A program made the translations under genes and the position numbers. A DNA stretch of 64,000 bases from Actinomucor elegans (Eukaryota > Mucoromycota > Mucoromycetes > Mucorales > Mucoraceae), in the NCBI GenBank assembly GCA_026027325.1, contig JAMSLZ010000011.1, positions 992,001 through 1,056,000 of the forward strand. The letters are read 5' to 3'. Under the pieces are notes generated by a model that was not told the origin of the DNA, did no database searches, and worked only from the letters and a program-made list of their open reading frames with translations. This document shows, piece by piece, positions 22,832 through 34,116 of the stretch (position 1 is its first letter; each line of letters opens with the position of its first letter).

Positions 22832-24541
22832 TTAGAAGTTGAGGGTTTCAACTGAGCCAGAAGAATTCGACTGGAGGATTCTCAATTGCTTGACGCTTTT
22901 AAGATCGACCAGATATATTCGGTCATATTTACTGCTTACTTCTGATCGTTTTATTGCTTTACAATGCCCTGCGCGATTTATGTTGAAATATGCCTCTGTT
23001 TTATCAGTGTGAATCTTCAATATTATGGGCGCTCTCAAGGCTCCCAAATGCAAATCCAATTGCTGTAGTTGGGTCCTTGGCATAATAATACATCCCGCTC
23101 GCTCGCTCAGCCTGGTAGTATTGAATAGAGCCAATCTCTCATCCAGACTGGAACGAGGAATTATAACCAACTGGTTCAGATTTACGCAGACTTTTGATAT
23201 TGATTGAAGAAACAGAGGTGTTGTCTCGCAACCATTAAGCGTTAATTTGTGTACTGTAGTGTTTGTAATGTTTGTACGTTCGATAAAAGTTTGTGCATAA
23301 TGACCTGAATATAGGGAGATTGATTGTAATGTGGTACAGTGTTTTAATATGAGATATAATAAAGGACCACTGGCATTGACATCTATAGCTTCAATTCGAA
23401 GCTCGTTGACGTATGGTGCAAAAGTCATGACATACGCTTTGTGGACCCTTAGGTTGCTGGTATTCAATTCTGACAAAGTAATAGCTAGTTTACGATGCTT
23501 ATCATTGGTAGCGGTATAGCGCATTTTGTATTTGTCTCCACGTTTGTCACGAAAAGACTCTAAGCCGATCTGTAAAGTCGTATGTTCCCATACGGTGACA
23601 GGGGATTTAAAAATGGCTTGGAGGAGCGCCAAATCATTGTTTAATTCAGAATTGTCATATTCGATGAGAAGTGATGTGCAGGGCAAAGAGTCGATGATAT
23701 TGAACAAGCTATCAAATACTGCTGGTTGGAAAAACTGCTTTTGGCAAATGATTGTCAATTGTTCTAGATTACTGAACTTGCGTAAAAAGGGGGCGAAGAG
23801 CTGGGTATCAAGAATTCTACCATCTGATACAATATTTAAACGTTTCATATTGTGATACACTTGTGTTTCAGCCTCTTGTCTTTGGTCGTTAACAGATTCT
23901 CTGTAAATCAGTGAAGCAGACAAGCATTGTAAACTTGGGTAATTGCTAAGGATATACTCCAAGCTTCTAAGTGTTCGCATAGGTACGTTCCTTAGATCCA
24001 AATCTTCCAGGCGAGGAAAGCTTTTACATTCACCAATACTATTCTGAGAAAAACAATCGATACGGAGTCGTTTCAGTGTTTGCCTGTAACGTTCAATACA
24101 AACAATGTATTCAAGTGACCTGTTCGAGTAAGGGAATGTACCGAGATTGCTGAGAGGAGCGGTTAATTGATATAGTGCTTTAATGACATAATAGCTCAAA
24201 TGTTTAGAGCAGGCTAGTGCTTCGATATGAGGGCATAGTGTTATCAAATCGTTGAATTTCCCTACAAAGGTAGGGAAGGTGGGAGGTATACAATCATTGT
24301 CAAAAGCAAACGTAATTTTTCGTACTAATAGACCGGGCTGATTAGGCGTCGATTGAATGCAAGAGACAAAGCGAGTAATGGCAAAAAATTCATTGAATTC
24401 AATATTTTTGTACAAGTATGGTTTAGCTACAAGATGCCATGCTCTACAGACGAAAAGACACGTATGTCTATCTGTTGGATTTGCAAAATCAAAAACTCGA
24501 GCCAGCAGCTCTTGGGGTAATCGATTTTTATAGCTTGACAT
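22832..24541 (-). CDS. F-box-like protein
   Basis: A single-exon gene of 569 aa if started at MSSYKNRLPQELLARVFDFA (24541). The frame extends 25 codons further upstream to 24616, but the F-box begins right after the chosen Met. The F-box reads LPQELLARVFDFANP-D-HTCLFVCRAWHLVAKPYLYKNI, a good match to the L-P-x-E-[IL] and V-C-[RK]-x-W core. The remaining ~500 residues are leucine-rich with irregular LRR-like periodicity (for example FPRLEDLDLRNVPM, FSNLEQLTI). It is not closely similar to the tandem pair at 10-18 kb beyond the general plan. Predicted to be a Skp1-binding SCF adaptor; target unknown. Confidence 0.8.
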   Translation of the reverse strand: MSSYKNRLPQELLARVFDFANPTDRHTCLFVCRAWHLVAKPYLYKNIEFNEFFAITRFVSCIQSTPNQPGLLVRKITFAFDNDCIPPTFPTFVGKFNDLITLCPHIEALACSKHLSYYVIKALYQLTAPLSNLGTFPYSNRSLEYIVCIERYRQTLKRLRIDCFSQNSIGECKSFPRLEDLDLRNVPMRTLRSLEYILSNYPSLQCLSASLIYRESVNDQRQEAETQVYHNMKRLNIVSDGRILDTQLFAPFLRKFSNLEQLTIICQKQFFQPAVFDSLFNIIDSLPCTSLLIEYDNSELNNDLALLQAIFKSPVTVWEHTTLQIGLESFRDKRGDKYKMRYTATNDKHRKLAITLSELNTSNLRVHKAYVMTFAPYVNELRIEAIDVNASGPLLYLILKHCTTLQSISLYSGHYAQTFIERTNITNTTVHKLTLNGCETTPLFLQSISKVCVNLNQLVIIPRSSLDERLALFNTTRLSERAGCIIMPRTQLQQLDLHLGALRAPIILKIHTDKTEAYFNINRAGHCKAIKRSEVSSKYDRIYLVDLKSVKQLRILQSNSSGSVETLNF

Positions 24542-25344
24542 TTTGAAAGCAAGAGTTAAAAGCTGCAAAAGGACCGTATATCGACCACATTGTGTTTTAA
24601 TAAGCAAACGCCACAACTAAAATACGCTTCTGTTACACTAAGAAAACGTATAAGTGCACCGGATCGGAGGAAGGGGTATAAAGTTAAGTAAGTTTCCTTG
24701 GCAACCATAAACCGAGGGAGTTTTCATAAGCAGTGATTCATTTTGAGCATGGATTATCCATCAGATGCAATAATTGACCAAAGTCAAATGAGTACTTTCG
24801 CACTAATTTCTGCATTCAATTTTTTTTGGAAATATTTCCAAAATTTTGATTGACTGCCAAATATTATCTTTTCTATAAATCTCTTGTTTTATAATGCATT
24901 TCTTTGATAATGCACTTTGATAATAATAAAAAAAGGCTAACATTATAGCACAATTATAATATTATTCTTTCATTTAAATGGAGATGTAATCTTTGAAATA
25001 GGAATTTATTTGTCTTTATGGTTCCTAGCTACTAGCTTAGCTTATGTACAAGACAAAAAACATACTTGTGTAAACTTTGTTCTGTAGTGATTGTATTCAA
25101 TATACCTTTCTCAAGTAAAAATTACGTATGGCATAAAGCAAAGCAGTATATACTCTTAATAAAAACCAAAATGAAGTTCTCAGTTTTTCATTGGCAGTAG
25201 GAAATCACTTGGTATTCCGGACTTGCCGGGCATTAGAAGATTGCGGCCCGCACCTTGAACAAAATATTTTTATACCTTCAAACTGTTCTGATCTAATTAA
25301 TCCTTACTCTTTTTTCATTCTAACCTTCGTCAACGGTTTAAACA
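24542..25344. promoter_or_regulatory. Divergent intergenic region between F-box gene and RPL15
   Basis: About 800 bp with no coding frame; should contain both promoters. The 60 bp around 25210-25260 are unusually GC-rich for the window (GGACTTGCCGGGC, TTGCGGCCCGCACC) and may hold ribosomal-protein promoter elements, but I recognise no defined box. Confidence 0.35.
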
Positions 25345-26189
25345 ATGGGCGGTAAATACATCAATCACATTGTGATCTATATGAATCCATCCACTACTTG
25401 TTAAATATGATGTACTAATTTAATTACACTAAAAAAGCCTACAAGTATCTTGAGGAGCTTTCCAGAAAGAAACAATCCGATGTTTCTCGTTTCTTGCTTC
25501 GTGTAAGATGTTGGGAATTCAGGTACAATTAGTGAATCCTTAAAAAGATTCTATTTAGGCTTGAATACGCCTCTTTCTTTGAAAGAGAGTTTAGCAAATT
25601 CATCCGATGAGCTATTACAGTTGTAACTGAATTTTCCAATTTCTGGTTTTTTTTTTGAATTTATAGACAACTCAATGTTATTCATCGTGCTTCTCGTCCT
25701 TCTCGTCCCGATAAGGCACGTCGTTTAGGTTACAAGGCCAAGCAAGGCTATGTCATCTATCGTATTCGTGTCCGTCGTGGCGGTCGTAAGAGACCTGTTC
25801 CCAAGGGTGCTACCTTCGGTAAGCCTGTCAATGAGGGTGTTTCTCAACTCAAGTACCAACGTTCTCTCCGTTCCACTGCCGAGGAACGTATCGGTCGCAA
25901 GTGTGCCAATTTGCGTGTTTTGAACTCTTACTGGGTTAACCAAGATGCTACCTACAAGTACTTTGAAGTTATCCTCGTCGATCCTTCCCACAAGGCCATT
26001 CGTCGTGATGCTCACATCAACTGGATCGCTAATCCCGTTCACAAACGTCGTGAAGCCCGTGGTCTTACTGCTATTGGTAAGAAGTCTCGCGGTCATGGAA
26101 AGGGTCATCGTTTCAACAATACCAAGGGCTCCGGTCGTCGCGCTACTTGGAAGCGTCGCAACACTCTTTCTCTCCGTCGTTATCGTTAA
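25345..26189 (+). CDS. RPL15: 60S ribosomal protein L15 (eL15)
   Basis: Three exons: 25345-25351 (7 nt, ATGGGCG), 25438-25522 and 25667-26189, giving 204 aa, the standard length. The product starts [18 protein letters not shown] and ends [11 protein letters not shown]. It includes [40 protein letters not shown] and [18 protein letters not shown], all hallmarks of eL15, a structural protein of the large ribosomal subunit. Intron 1 splits the third codon after its first base; its acceptor has a TACTAAT branch site. Intron 2 lies inside the Arg codon of EFRQL. Exon 3 is notably richer in C/G at third positions than neighbouring genes, as expected of a highly expressed gene. A polyadenylation-like AATAAA follows at about 26202. 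Confidence 0.98.
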
Positions 26190-26279
26190 TTCATATTAAT
26201 GCAATAAAAAGCTACTTCGTCATAATCATCTTCTTCATCAATAAAATATGTATATAGTCTATGAAATCACTTGTGTTTA

Positions 26280-26582
26280 TTATTGCTTTTGATCTCTCTC
26301 TTCCAAGGCGCGTAATAACATTTGGATACGGTATTCGGCTTTAGCATTAGCTGTACGTAATTCCTTGATCTCTTTCTGTAATTCGTCGCTATTGTCATTG
26401 ATTTCAATGCCCTCTGTCAAATTCAGTAAAGTTAATGATCATGTCAAATAAGCATGTTATTGTCAAGTACCTGGATTAATAATTCTTTTTAATTGTTCCA
26501 CTTGACGTTGAAGCGATTGGACGGCGACATGAACAGGTGTATCGTTCAAGAAATGCGGCTGCTGCTCTTGGTTTTCGGACAT
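26280..26582 (-). CDS. Small coiled-coil protein, 81 aa
   Basis: Two exons on the minus strand, 26582-26471 and 26413-26280, with a 57-nt intron (GTACTT donor, GACAG acceptor). The protein starts MSENQEQQPHFLNDTPVHVA and ends RIQMLLRALEERDQKQ. The first part is acidic/Q-rich. Residues from about 27 to 80 form a heptad-rich helix (VQSLQRQVEQLKRII, then ELQKEIKELRTANAKAEYRI), so a coiled coil is expected. The intact splice, maintained frame and coherent helix argue for a real gene although it was too short and split to stand out as an ORF. I cannot name the family with confidence. Its 3' end lies 90 bp from the RPL15 stop, convergent. Confidence 0.65.
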
Positions 26583-27531
26583 TGTACGTACTTGAAAAGA
26601 AAACTGTATCAGCAATATATAGTAGAGAGCAGGGGATTAGCTTTGTAGTCTATATATTCAAATCGGTCTTTGAAAATATATCCGGGATATAATAAGGTCG
26701 CCTCCAGGTAGTTGTTTCGAACCTCTGGCTCTTTTACTTGGTTTTTGAATAATGAAAATCAGTTGAATATAAAAAGTGAATTAACATAATCTCTATTACA
26801 GTGTTTCATTTCCTATTGAATGATTTCCTTCAAATTACGTTTTTTTTAATACAACGTCTATACATATTTGAATTTGTTCTATAACACTGAGTAAAGCTTT
26901 TTTATGTAGTAAAGTATTGGAAAATACCAGTATGCGCTTTGAATTGAACCTGATAAATTTGTATCATCTGTAATAGCTTTACTGCATTTATTACCGCAAG
27001 GAAATTTCTCTTTTTATTAGTTGCAATTATCTAAACAATCACATCAAAGGCTATTTCAGAGAGAGAGAAAGAATGGCCATTATCCTTGATCTCATTATTA
27101 GTGACAGAAGGTTACCAACATGCAAAATATATCTTTGTCTAGTTAAATAAGCTATTGAGTTTCAATTTAAATAAAACATCTATTATTCATGTATTATCAC
27201 ATAACGTATCTGTTCACATCATATTTCAACGAAGTTTGTGGAGTATTGATCGGTATATCGAACGGTATAATTGTGATTAGATATTCACTTCGATGTAAAA
27301 AAAAGCTTCCATGATAAAAATCGGGGTTTTTTTTAAATTCTTTTAAGAGAATCAGCTATACCTTGGCTATTTTATATTGAACGTACTTGATAAAAAATTC
27401 ATTTGTGTATTCTTATATATAGTAAGCTATATTAATTAGAAAATCTTTCTAGGAAATGTTACTATCACACTCTAATAAAAAAAAAAAATGGGTTGGTAAA
27501 TTTGAATCTAAGGTATTTCATTTCAACATCT

Positions 27532-27596
27532 TCAATTCTCTCAACTGATCTGGGTTTAATATCGCATCTGATGGTTAGCGCTTTTTCAGAATAAAC
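27532..27596 (-). repeat. Dispersed ~65-bp repeat, copy 4
   Basis: Minus-strand copy with one of the clearest cores: plus strand shows TCTCTCAACTGATCT, then TTTAATATCGCATCTGATGG, then TTTTTCAGAAT, the reverse complement of the consensus order. Confidence 0.5.
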
Positions 27597-28887
27597 AACC
27601 AGATTTATGGGAATTATCCTGTAATTGATGTTTATTAAATATACTAGGCATTAATGACTGATAGAAAATGACCTGCTTTTCTCATAGATTAGATCTATAA
27701 ATCAATAGAACTCCCGACTGATTTCAACTAATGTCACATTTAATTAATAAATCGTGCTCAAGGTGAGCTGTTATGCTTAGAATCTTCTTTAAAGAATGGA
27801 TCCTGGTAATTGGAATTATCTCGTTTTCATTCTAAAGAAATAGTACTGCTTAGTTATGCTCGATTCCTCAAACTGAACGCTACTGTCCAGCCCGAACATT
27901 CAAACTTATTTATTCAAATCTGTCTCACATTAAGAATCATTTACATTCGATCTAACCCTTAATTCTTTTAAAATCCCTCAGCTTATTAATCAATATCCTT
28001 CTCCCGCAAGAGTTTCTAGATCCTCGTTCAAACTTGTATAAATTAATCTTATATTATTTGTATCATAACCGAATATTTCCATATCAACATCAAGATCATG
28101 TTTTTTCATCTACATCAAAAGCTTATTAATGTCAGCATAAACTGTTCTAGCCTATTGCCGCATTCCTATTTATAGCTAAGGCAAACAATGCAAACTCAAC
28201 AATTTTTTTACTGACAAAGTAAAAAATTGAAACTCTTGGAGTACCTGCAAAGATGCACGCTTCAGAGAGAACAAATAGTAGTTGCGTATGTCTTGATATT
28301 TGCATATTTATAGATATCGGTATAACCAGCTCTTGTGAGTTCCTTGTGTATCTTTTATTGATCTATTAAGGCCTTCCAAGTAGCCAAAAAGACTCGAGAA
28401 GCACGCTCACAAATATAACAACTAGCAATTGAAATAGCCTTTTTCTTTCTTGCTTCATACCAGACTTGTCATTTCTATAAATCGTGTATTGCCATTGGTT
28501 TTGTCGGCCTTGTTAGCTTGTCAGCATACTATTTTATATATTAAACCTATGGTATTATGTGAAAGTCTAAGTCTCGAGCATAAGATTTTCATACTTCCCA
28601 AATATATATACTTAGCAGACTAAAAAAAAAAATGTGTGTGCTAAGGAATCAGATGTCCTTACTCATTTCTTAGATCCCCTGCTATTTTCAGCATTACGAC
28701 ATTAGACATTCGAATCCAGTTTATTATTGCATCTGATTACTAGTAGATATTTATAATATATTAAATATTAAATATACTAGAATGGTTATTCTATTGATTC
28801 AAAATAGAAAATGTAATATACATTTTAATGATGGACTGTAAACCTGAGACATAATTTTCAAGACATTATATTTTATTTCTAATGATT

Positions 28888-28946
28888 TATAGATCTCTTC
28901 ACTAATCTTAATTAAATGTCGCATCTGACAAGTACATATTCTATGC
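28888..28946 (-). repeat. Dispersed ~65-bp repeat, copy 5
   Basis: Plus strand shows TATAGATCTCTTCACTAATC followed by AAATGTCGCATCTGACAAG; same order and orientation as copy 4. Confidence 0.45.
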
Positions 28947-30843
28947 TTTGAATGGGTTGCTTTACCTACAAGCACTTTTGATTAGCTGAAGCGGAAACAG
29001 TTGCATTATGAGTAGCTGAAAAATGATTACTTGCATTTCATATATACTATCTCATCATTTGGAAGTCCCTCAGCCGAGCTCGATCAACTGTTGTATCTAA
29101 TGGTATAGTAATCCATACTCAGAACTGATTCATACGGCTACTACGATCTATACTCTGTAATAATGTTAAATGAAATGATAATAATTATACCATAGTTCCA
29201 AACGCTGTACTTTAAAATGAGACATTACATATGATCCACGGCATGCTGACATAGTAGTCTGAGTTCCGTCACATGAGTAGAACTAAATGCGCTTTTTTTT
29301 TCCAGCGAACCGAGCAACAAAACCATATAATAATGAGACCAGGCAATATGTGCTTACACATTTTGGAGCTCAGGGCATTGATTTCATTGGACGACAAAAA
29401 TGAGCCGTAAATCGATCAAAATTATCCTATTCATACGAATTACGAAATGGATTATTAACGGACCAAGATATACCTTTGGTTTTCGAGCCATATTTAGAAC
29501 AAAGAGAAACATTTATGATAAACCTTGTCTCATATTTATACAGCAAAACTAGGCAGACATTATAGTGTCAGAGACAAGAGTTTGAGCAATTCGTTCCTGA
29601 ATATCATACAATTACATAAACAAGTAAATAAGTTTTAGCCGATTAAAGCGCTCAAACATATTACTATCTGCAGCTTTAATATGCAAGCGTTAAAGGGCAG
29701 TGTGATACACACATCAATTATCCTCTGCTTAAAAGTACGCTAATTAATAAAGCCTAATATACGTCCAACAAAGTTTAAAAAGTACAAAATCTATTGATCA
29801 CCTCTACCATCTTTATAGGTATCATGATCGCAGCACCCGAACTAAACTTTAGATAACCGGATGGCGATCTCTGTTAAATAACAGGATGTGCGCACAAACA
29901 AGCACCCTGCAGGTTTTGGCTTGAAGTGTCGTAGTTTTAATGAACTTTTTTGTGCAGCTTGACCTTAAAAATTATATATAGTTAATGAGATACTTTATAT
30001 TAGGCTTTTTTTATAACTTTTTTTTGACAAAATAAACCAACAGTTTAGTATAATAAAAGTATGATATTATATTTGATTAATGTATAGTGCATATATGATC
30101 TTACAAGTGAAGTAACTACAAAAGATAGATCTATACGCATATGATACCAGATATAACAATAGTCTTGCAACTATGGAAGCAGGTTTACAACTATTGAACA
30201 AGCAGGTTTGTTAACGTGATCTAGGAAGGTTTGATTACTAGAATAGCTGGATACACTGGAAAAAGTTTACGTGATGCTTCTAACTTTATGCGGCCGTCTT
30301 GTTTTTTTTTCTTATTGCGGCACTCTACAAGTCTGTTAAAGGATGGCTGTTCCTATGGCTTGTTTGATCCATCCAATCAAAACTAATTGATAATCTATTC
30401 AACATACCATAGCTTTTATCGCGTAAATATAAATACCATTCCCTTGAAGCATTTTTTACTGAAAATAACTATCCTGATATAAAACACACAGGCCTAGAAA
30501 CAATAATATATCAAATTGTTACTCCAAAATATAAGATTATATTAAAAAAAGATTCTCGGTAATACCTAATTGATTGGTTGAAAGTGCGTTTCACGTTGAA
30601 TTTCAGTCTAATCTTACAACTTGATTGGTTAAATAAAGCCCTACCGTTTTCTGCCAGCATTTGATCAGGCCGTTACTCTAAAAGATCTGTTTGCACTCTT
30701 TCGTATCCCCTAACTTTACTATTACACCACCTAAAATGCTGTACCACCAACAGAAATAAAGGTAATTGCTCCCCTTTTCTTTGAACTTTTCTTCTCTTTT
30801 TGTTATACTCTTTTTTTCTCGACCCTTTTTTTTAATAAAAAAA

Positions 30844-33800
30844 ATGGAAGGACCTTCATGTACAGGCTGTAACCAAGTTATCGAAGAAGGTTCGGTAATA
30901 GCTTTTGGGGATTCATTATTTCATTTAAAATGGTATTAGTTTTACAGTTATAACAAAAGTGTTTCCTTGTAATAAAACTCTCTATTTTAGCTTTATATGT
31001 GCTAAATGTGCTGACCCTGTGGATTGTGAATCGAATCTGTTATTATTGACCAATGGTAGGCCAGTTTGTGAAAGCTGCTCTTATTGTTGCAATGCTTGTA
31101 AACAAGTGATTCGAGATGAAGCCATTATGACAGGTAATAGCTATATAATATTCAGTGAACTCATCTAACGTAGCATTAGGCGACGAAGCTTACCATGCAG
31201 ATTGTTTTCAATGTGTATCATGCAAACAGAAAATCGATGATTTAGTATTTACCCAAACTAGCAAGGTACTAGTTAACTATTCACTCATGCACAACACAGT
31301 AATTCTAATGTTACATCATAATATAAAAAGGGTATTCATTGTACGCCTTGTCACGAGAAGCGTAGGGCTGAAAAACAGAAAAGACGCGAAGACAGAGAAA
31401 GAAGGTTACAGCAGAAGCAGCAAGCAAAGGAGTTGCCTACTACAGCAGACTCTCCTCAGGTAATTTTGATAGTAAATAGGAGAAACTCTATAACTAATTA
31501 CAAATGTTAGAAATCAACTCGTCAAAAAAAATATACCAATGCAAATCGACATACCAGTAGACTATTCGATCCTCAGATGGTAGCAGATTACATGCAATCA
31601 ACTGTAAAGCCTCGAAATAATCCACTCAATGATCAGCATCGCCGTCCTTCGGCTACTGATCCACCTACACCCTCCCGCTCTCGCAGTAATTCAGTTGATA
31701 TTCCATCTAAAACACGTTTGATGGCAGACACTCGTCTCTCACCTTCTCGTTCTGAAGTAATAAGTAACACCAAGAACTCGCCCAACTCACCCCCTTTGTC
31801 TGTCAGTAGCCCTACCTATCCAACCTCTTCCGCCTCTTCATCTCTTAATATGACTAAAACAGCATCCGCAACCACATTGGATCTACCCGACATGATCCCT
31901 TCCTTGAACTTGTCCTTCTTTGATAATGAGTCAACGGACTTGCTCAATCTCACCAAGAAATTGGGAGCCAATATCTCCATGGATATATATGGGTATGAGC
32001 CCAAGGTAGAGCCAGTCATTGTCAAAACAACCGAAAATATCACGCGGGCTTCACAATTTTTGGAGTCCTCTCTAATGACAGATGAAGACTATGAGGGGTT
32101 CCCTCAACCGCCCACACAAGAATTGGGATCCACTTGCTCCCTTGTATCCACTTCTTCTTCGTCTAGTGACAACAATGTATTGCGTTCAGAGTTGGAAACA
32201 ACACAATCCAAACTGGCTGCCATGCAGTCTAGCTATACAAAGATCAAAGACGCAAGTCGCAAAGCCTTGGAAGAATTTACAAGGGCCAAAGAAGAATTTG
32301 CTAAAGAGGTGGCATTACGCCAACAACAAGAATACACCATTATGCAGCTGAAGCATCAGTTACATATCGCTTATCTTTCCAAACAGATGACGAGATCTGA
32401 ATTATCGGTGGTGACAAAGGAAGAAATTGAACGTGTTGCAAAGATGCGCGTTGAACTAGATAAAACCTGTAATGAACTCAAAGGGTATCGTAATGTATTA
32501 GTCATGGATATTGAATCACTCGCTAGACAAAAACAAGCTGGACTGGAAGCGTAAGTCAACGTATTAAAGTATGTGGAAGCTTTTAAGTTAACTCTTCAAT
32601 AGAAATTTCACGACACATCTTGAAGAAAAACAAAAGGCACTTGTTTGTGAAATCAAATCTTTGCATAACGACAGAGATCACATCCGTGAAGAAGCCAAAG
32701 CGCTTGAAATGATGCGCGACGAAGTGTTACATGAAATGGTGATGCTCAATACTAAGAACGCTGAACTGACCGAGATGAACAATGATCTTTCACGACGTGT
32801 CACTGAACGAGAACGTGAAGCTGCGGCTGTGATGGCTGGCACTTCTTTCCTCTATACACCTTCTCCCAGTCTTTCTTCTGAACTCAATTCACCCATTAGC
32901 ATGCCACGCAAGTCCTCAGAAGCCAGCATTATCCGCAGCAATATCGTGACAAGCCCACCTGTAGCACCTCAACCACCCAAGGTCTTTAAGCTCAAGAAGA
33001 AGGGCAACATGTTTGCTAAACTCAGCGGCAAGAACTCCAAAGTCGATGCTGCATCTATCATGTACGGTCATCAACATAGCAACCTCACCGCCAGTAGTTC
33101 CTTGAGTCTAGCGACACCTCCCAGCAGTAGTCATAATAACAGCAGCGATAGCTATTTCGTAAACCCACCTGCAAAGAAGCAATCCTCTGAAAGCACGCAT
33201 CATGGCAGCCATACGTTCTTACCTACTTCATTTCTACGACCAACCAAATGTGATGCTTGTGGCGAGAAGATGTGGGGCCTAAGCGAACTGCGATGTCAGG
33301 GTTGTCTTTATGATACACACGCGCGGTGTCTCAGCCATGTGCCTCAGCTTTGCTATGGTGGACACACTACAGCCAGTTTAGAACTACCAGAAATGAAGCT
33401 GTTTGGCGTGGATTTGGCGGAACGTGCAAGATACGAAGAACGTTCGGTACCATTGATTATTGAACAATGTATCAAGGCAGTAGAAAAACGCGGTATGGAC
33501 TACGAAGGCATTTATCGAAAGTCTGGTGGTGCAGCGCAAATGCGATTAATTCATCAATCGTTTAATGAAGAAGAAGAACCAGCTTTGGATTTGGAAGATG
33601 ATGATGAAGTGAACGACATTGCTGCTGTGACAAGTGTCTTGAAACAGTACTTTAGAGAATTGCCTAATCCCCTCTTGCCATACCACCTCTATTCTCAATT
33701 TATTGATGCAGTTTGTAAGTACATTGGAAGTATATACTAGGATGCCTTTTTTTTTTAAAAAAAAATTAACTGTTTGATTCAACTAGCTACTCAAATGGGT

Positions 33801-34116
33801 CAAGCAAAGACAGACAAATTCTTTGAACTGTTGTCTCAGTTACCCAAAACTAATTATGATACACTTCAGCTATTAATGCGTCATTTGCACAGGTAAAAAC
33901 AAAAACTATTTTATAGTAGATATGATGAACTCTAACTTTGCATATAGTATTCAACAACGACACAGTGAAAATTTGATGACCTCAAAGAATTTGGCAATGG
34001 TATTTGGACCTACATTACTACGTGACCTAGAAGCAAGTCGCGATTTAGTAGATATGAGTTACAAGAACGCCGTAATTGAGTATTTAATTCTTCACGTTCA
34101 CGAGCTTTTACCTTAA
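30844..34116 (+). CDS. LIM-C1-RhoGAP protein (Rga-type Rho GTPase-activating protein)
   Basis: Eight exons: 30844-30932, 30991-31133, 31180-31265, 31331-31459, 31511-32550, 32603-33714, 33787-33892 and 33948-34116; 957 aa. Exons 1-4 encode two LIM zinc-binding domains (CTGCNQVIEEG..FHLKCFICAKC; CNACKQVI..YHADCFQCVSCKQK). Exon 5 is S/P-rich linker, then a coiled coil (about residues 390-560). Residues about 696-746 are a C1 domain (HTFLPTSFLRPTKCDACGEK ... HARCLSHVPQLC). A RhoGAP domain ends the protein, with the arginine finger in GIYRKSGG (about R801), YFRELPNPLLP, and MVFGPTLLR. Such proteins switch off Rho/Cdc42 GTPases at growth sites and control polarity and wall synthesis. The LIM1 ligand Cys is split by intron 1 (TG|C), which supports this splice. 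A homologue of fungal Rga/Lrg proteins is likely; exact orthology is not settled. Confidence 0.93.

Larger units (their letters stand above)
26583..30843. other. 4.3-kb gene desert with dispersed repeats
   Basis: No frame above background and no recognisable exon. Copies of the dispersed ~65-bp repeat lie at 27532-27596 and 28888-28946 (minus) with weaker relatives near 27700 and 29055. Two inverted CCAAT boxes (TTGATTGGTT) at about 30570 and 30620 lie 220-270 bp upstream of the RhoGAP start and may belong to its promoter. A T-rich leader directly precedes that gene. Confidence 0.5.

Noticed and set aside
30844..31463. Three short separate ORFs near the LIM exons
   Set aside because: They are pieces of RhoGAP exons extended into introns, not separate genes.
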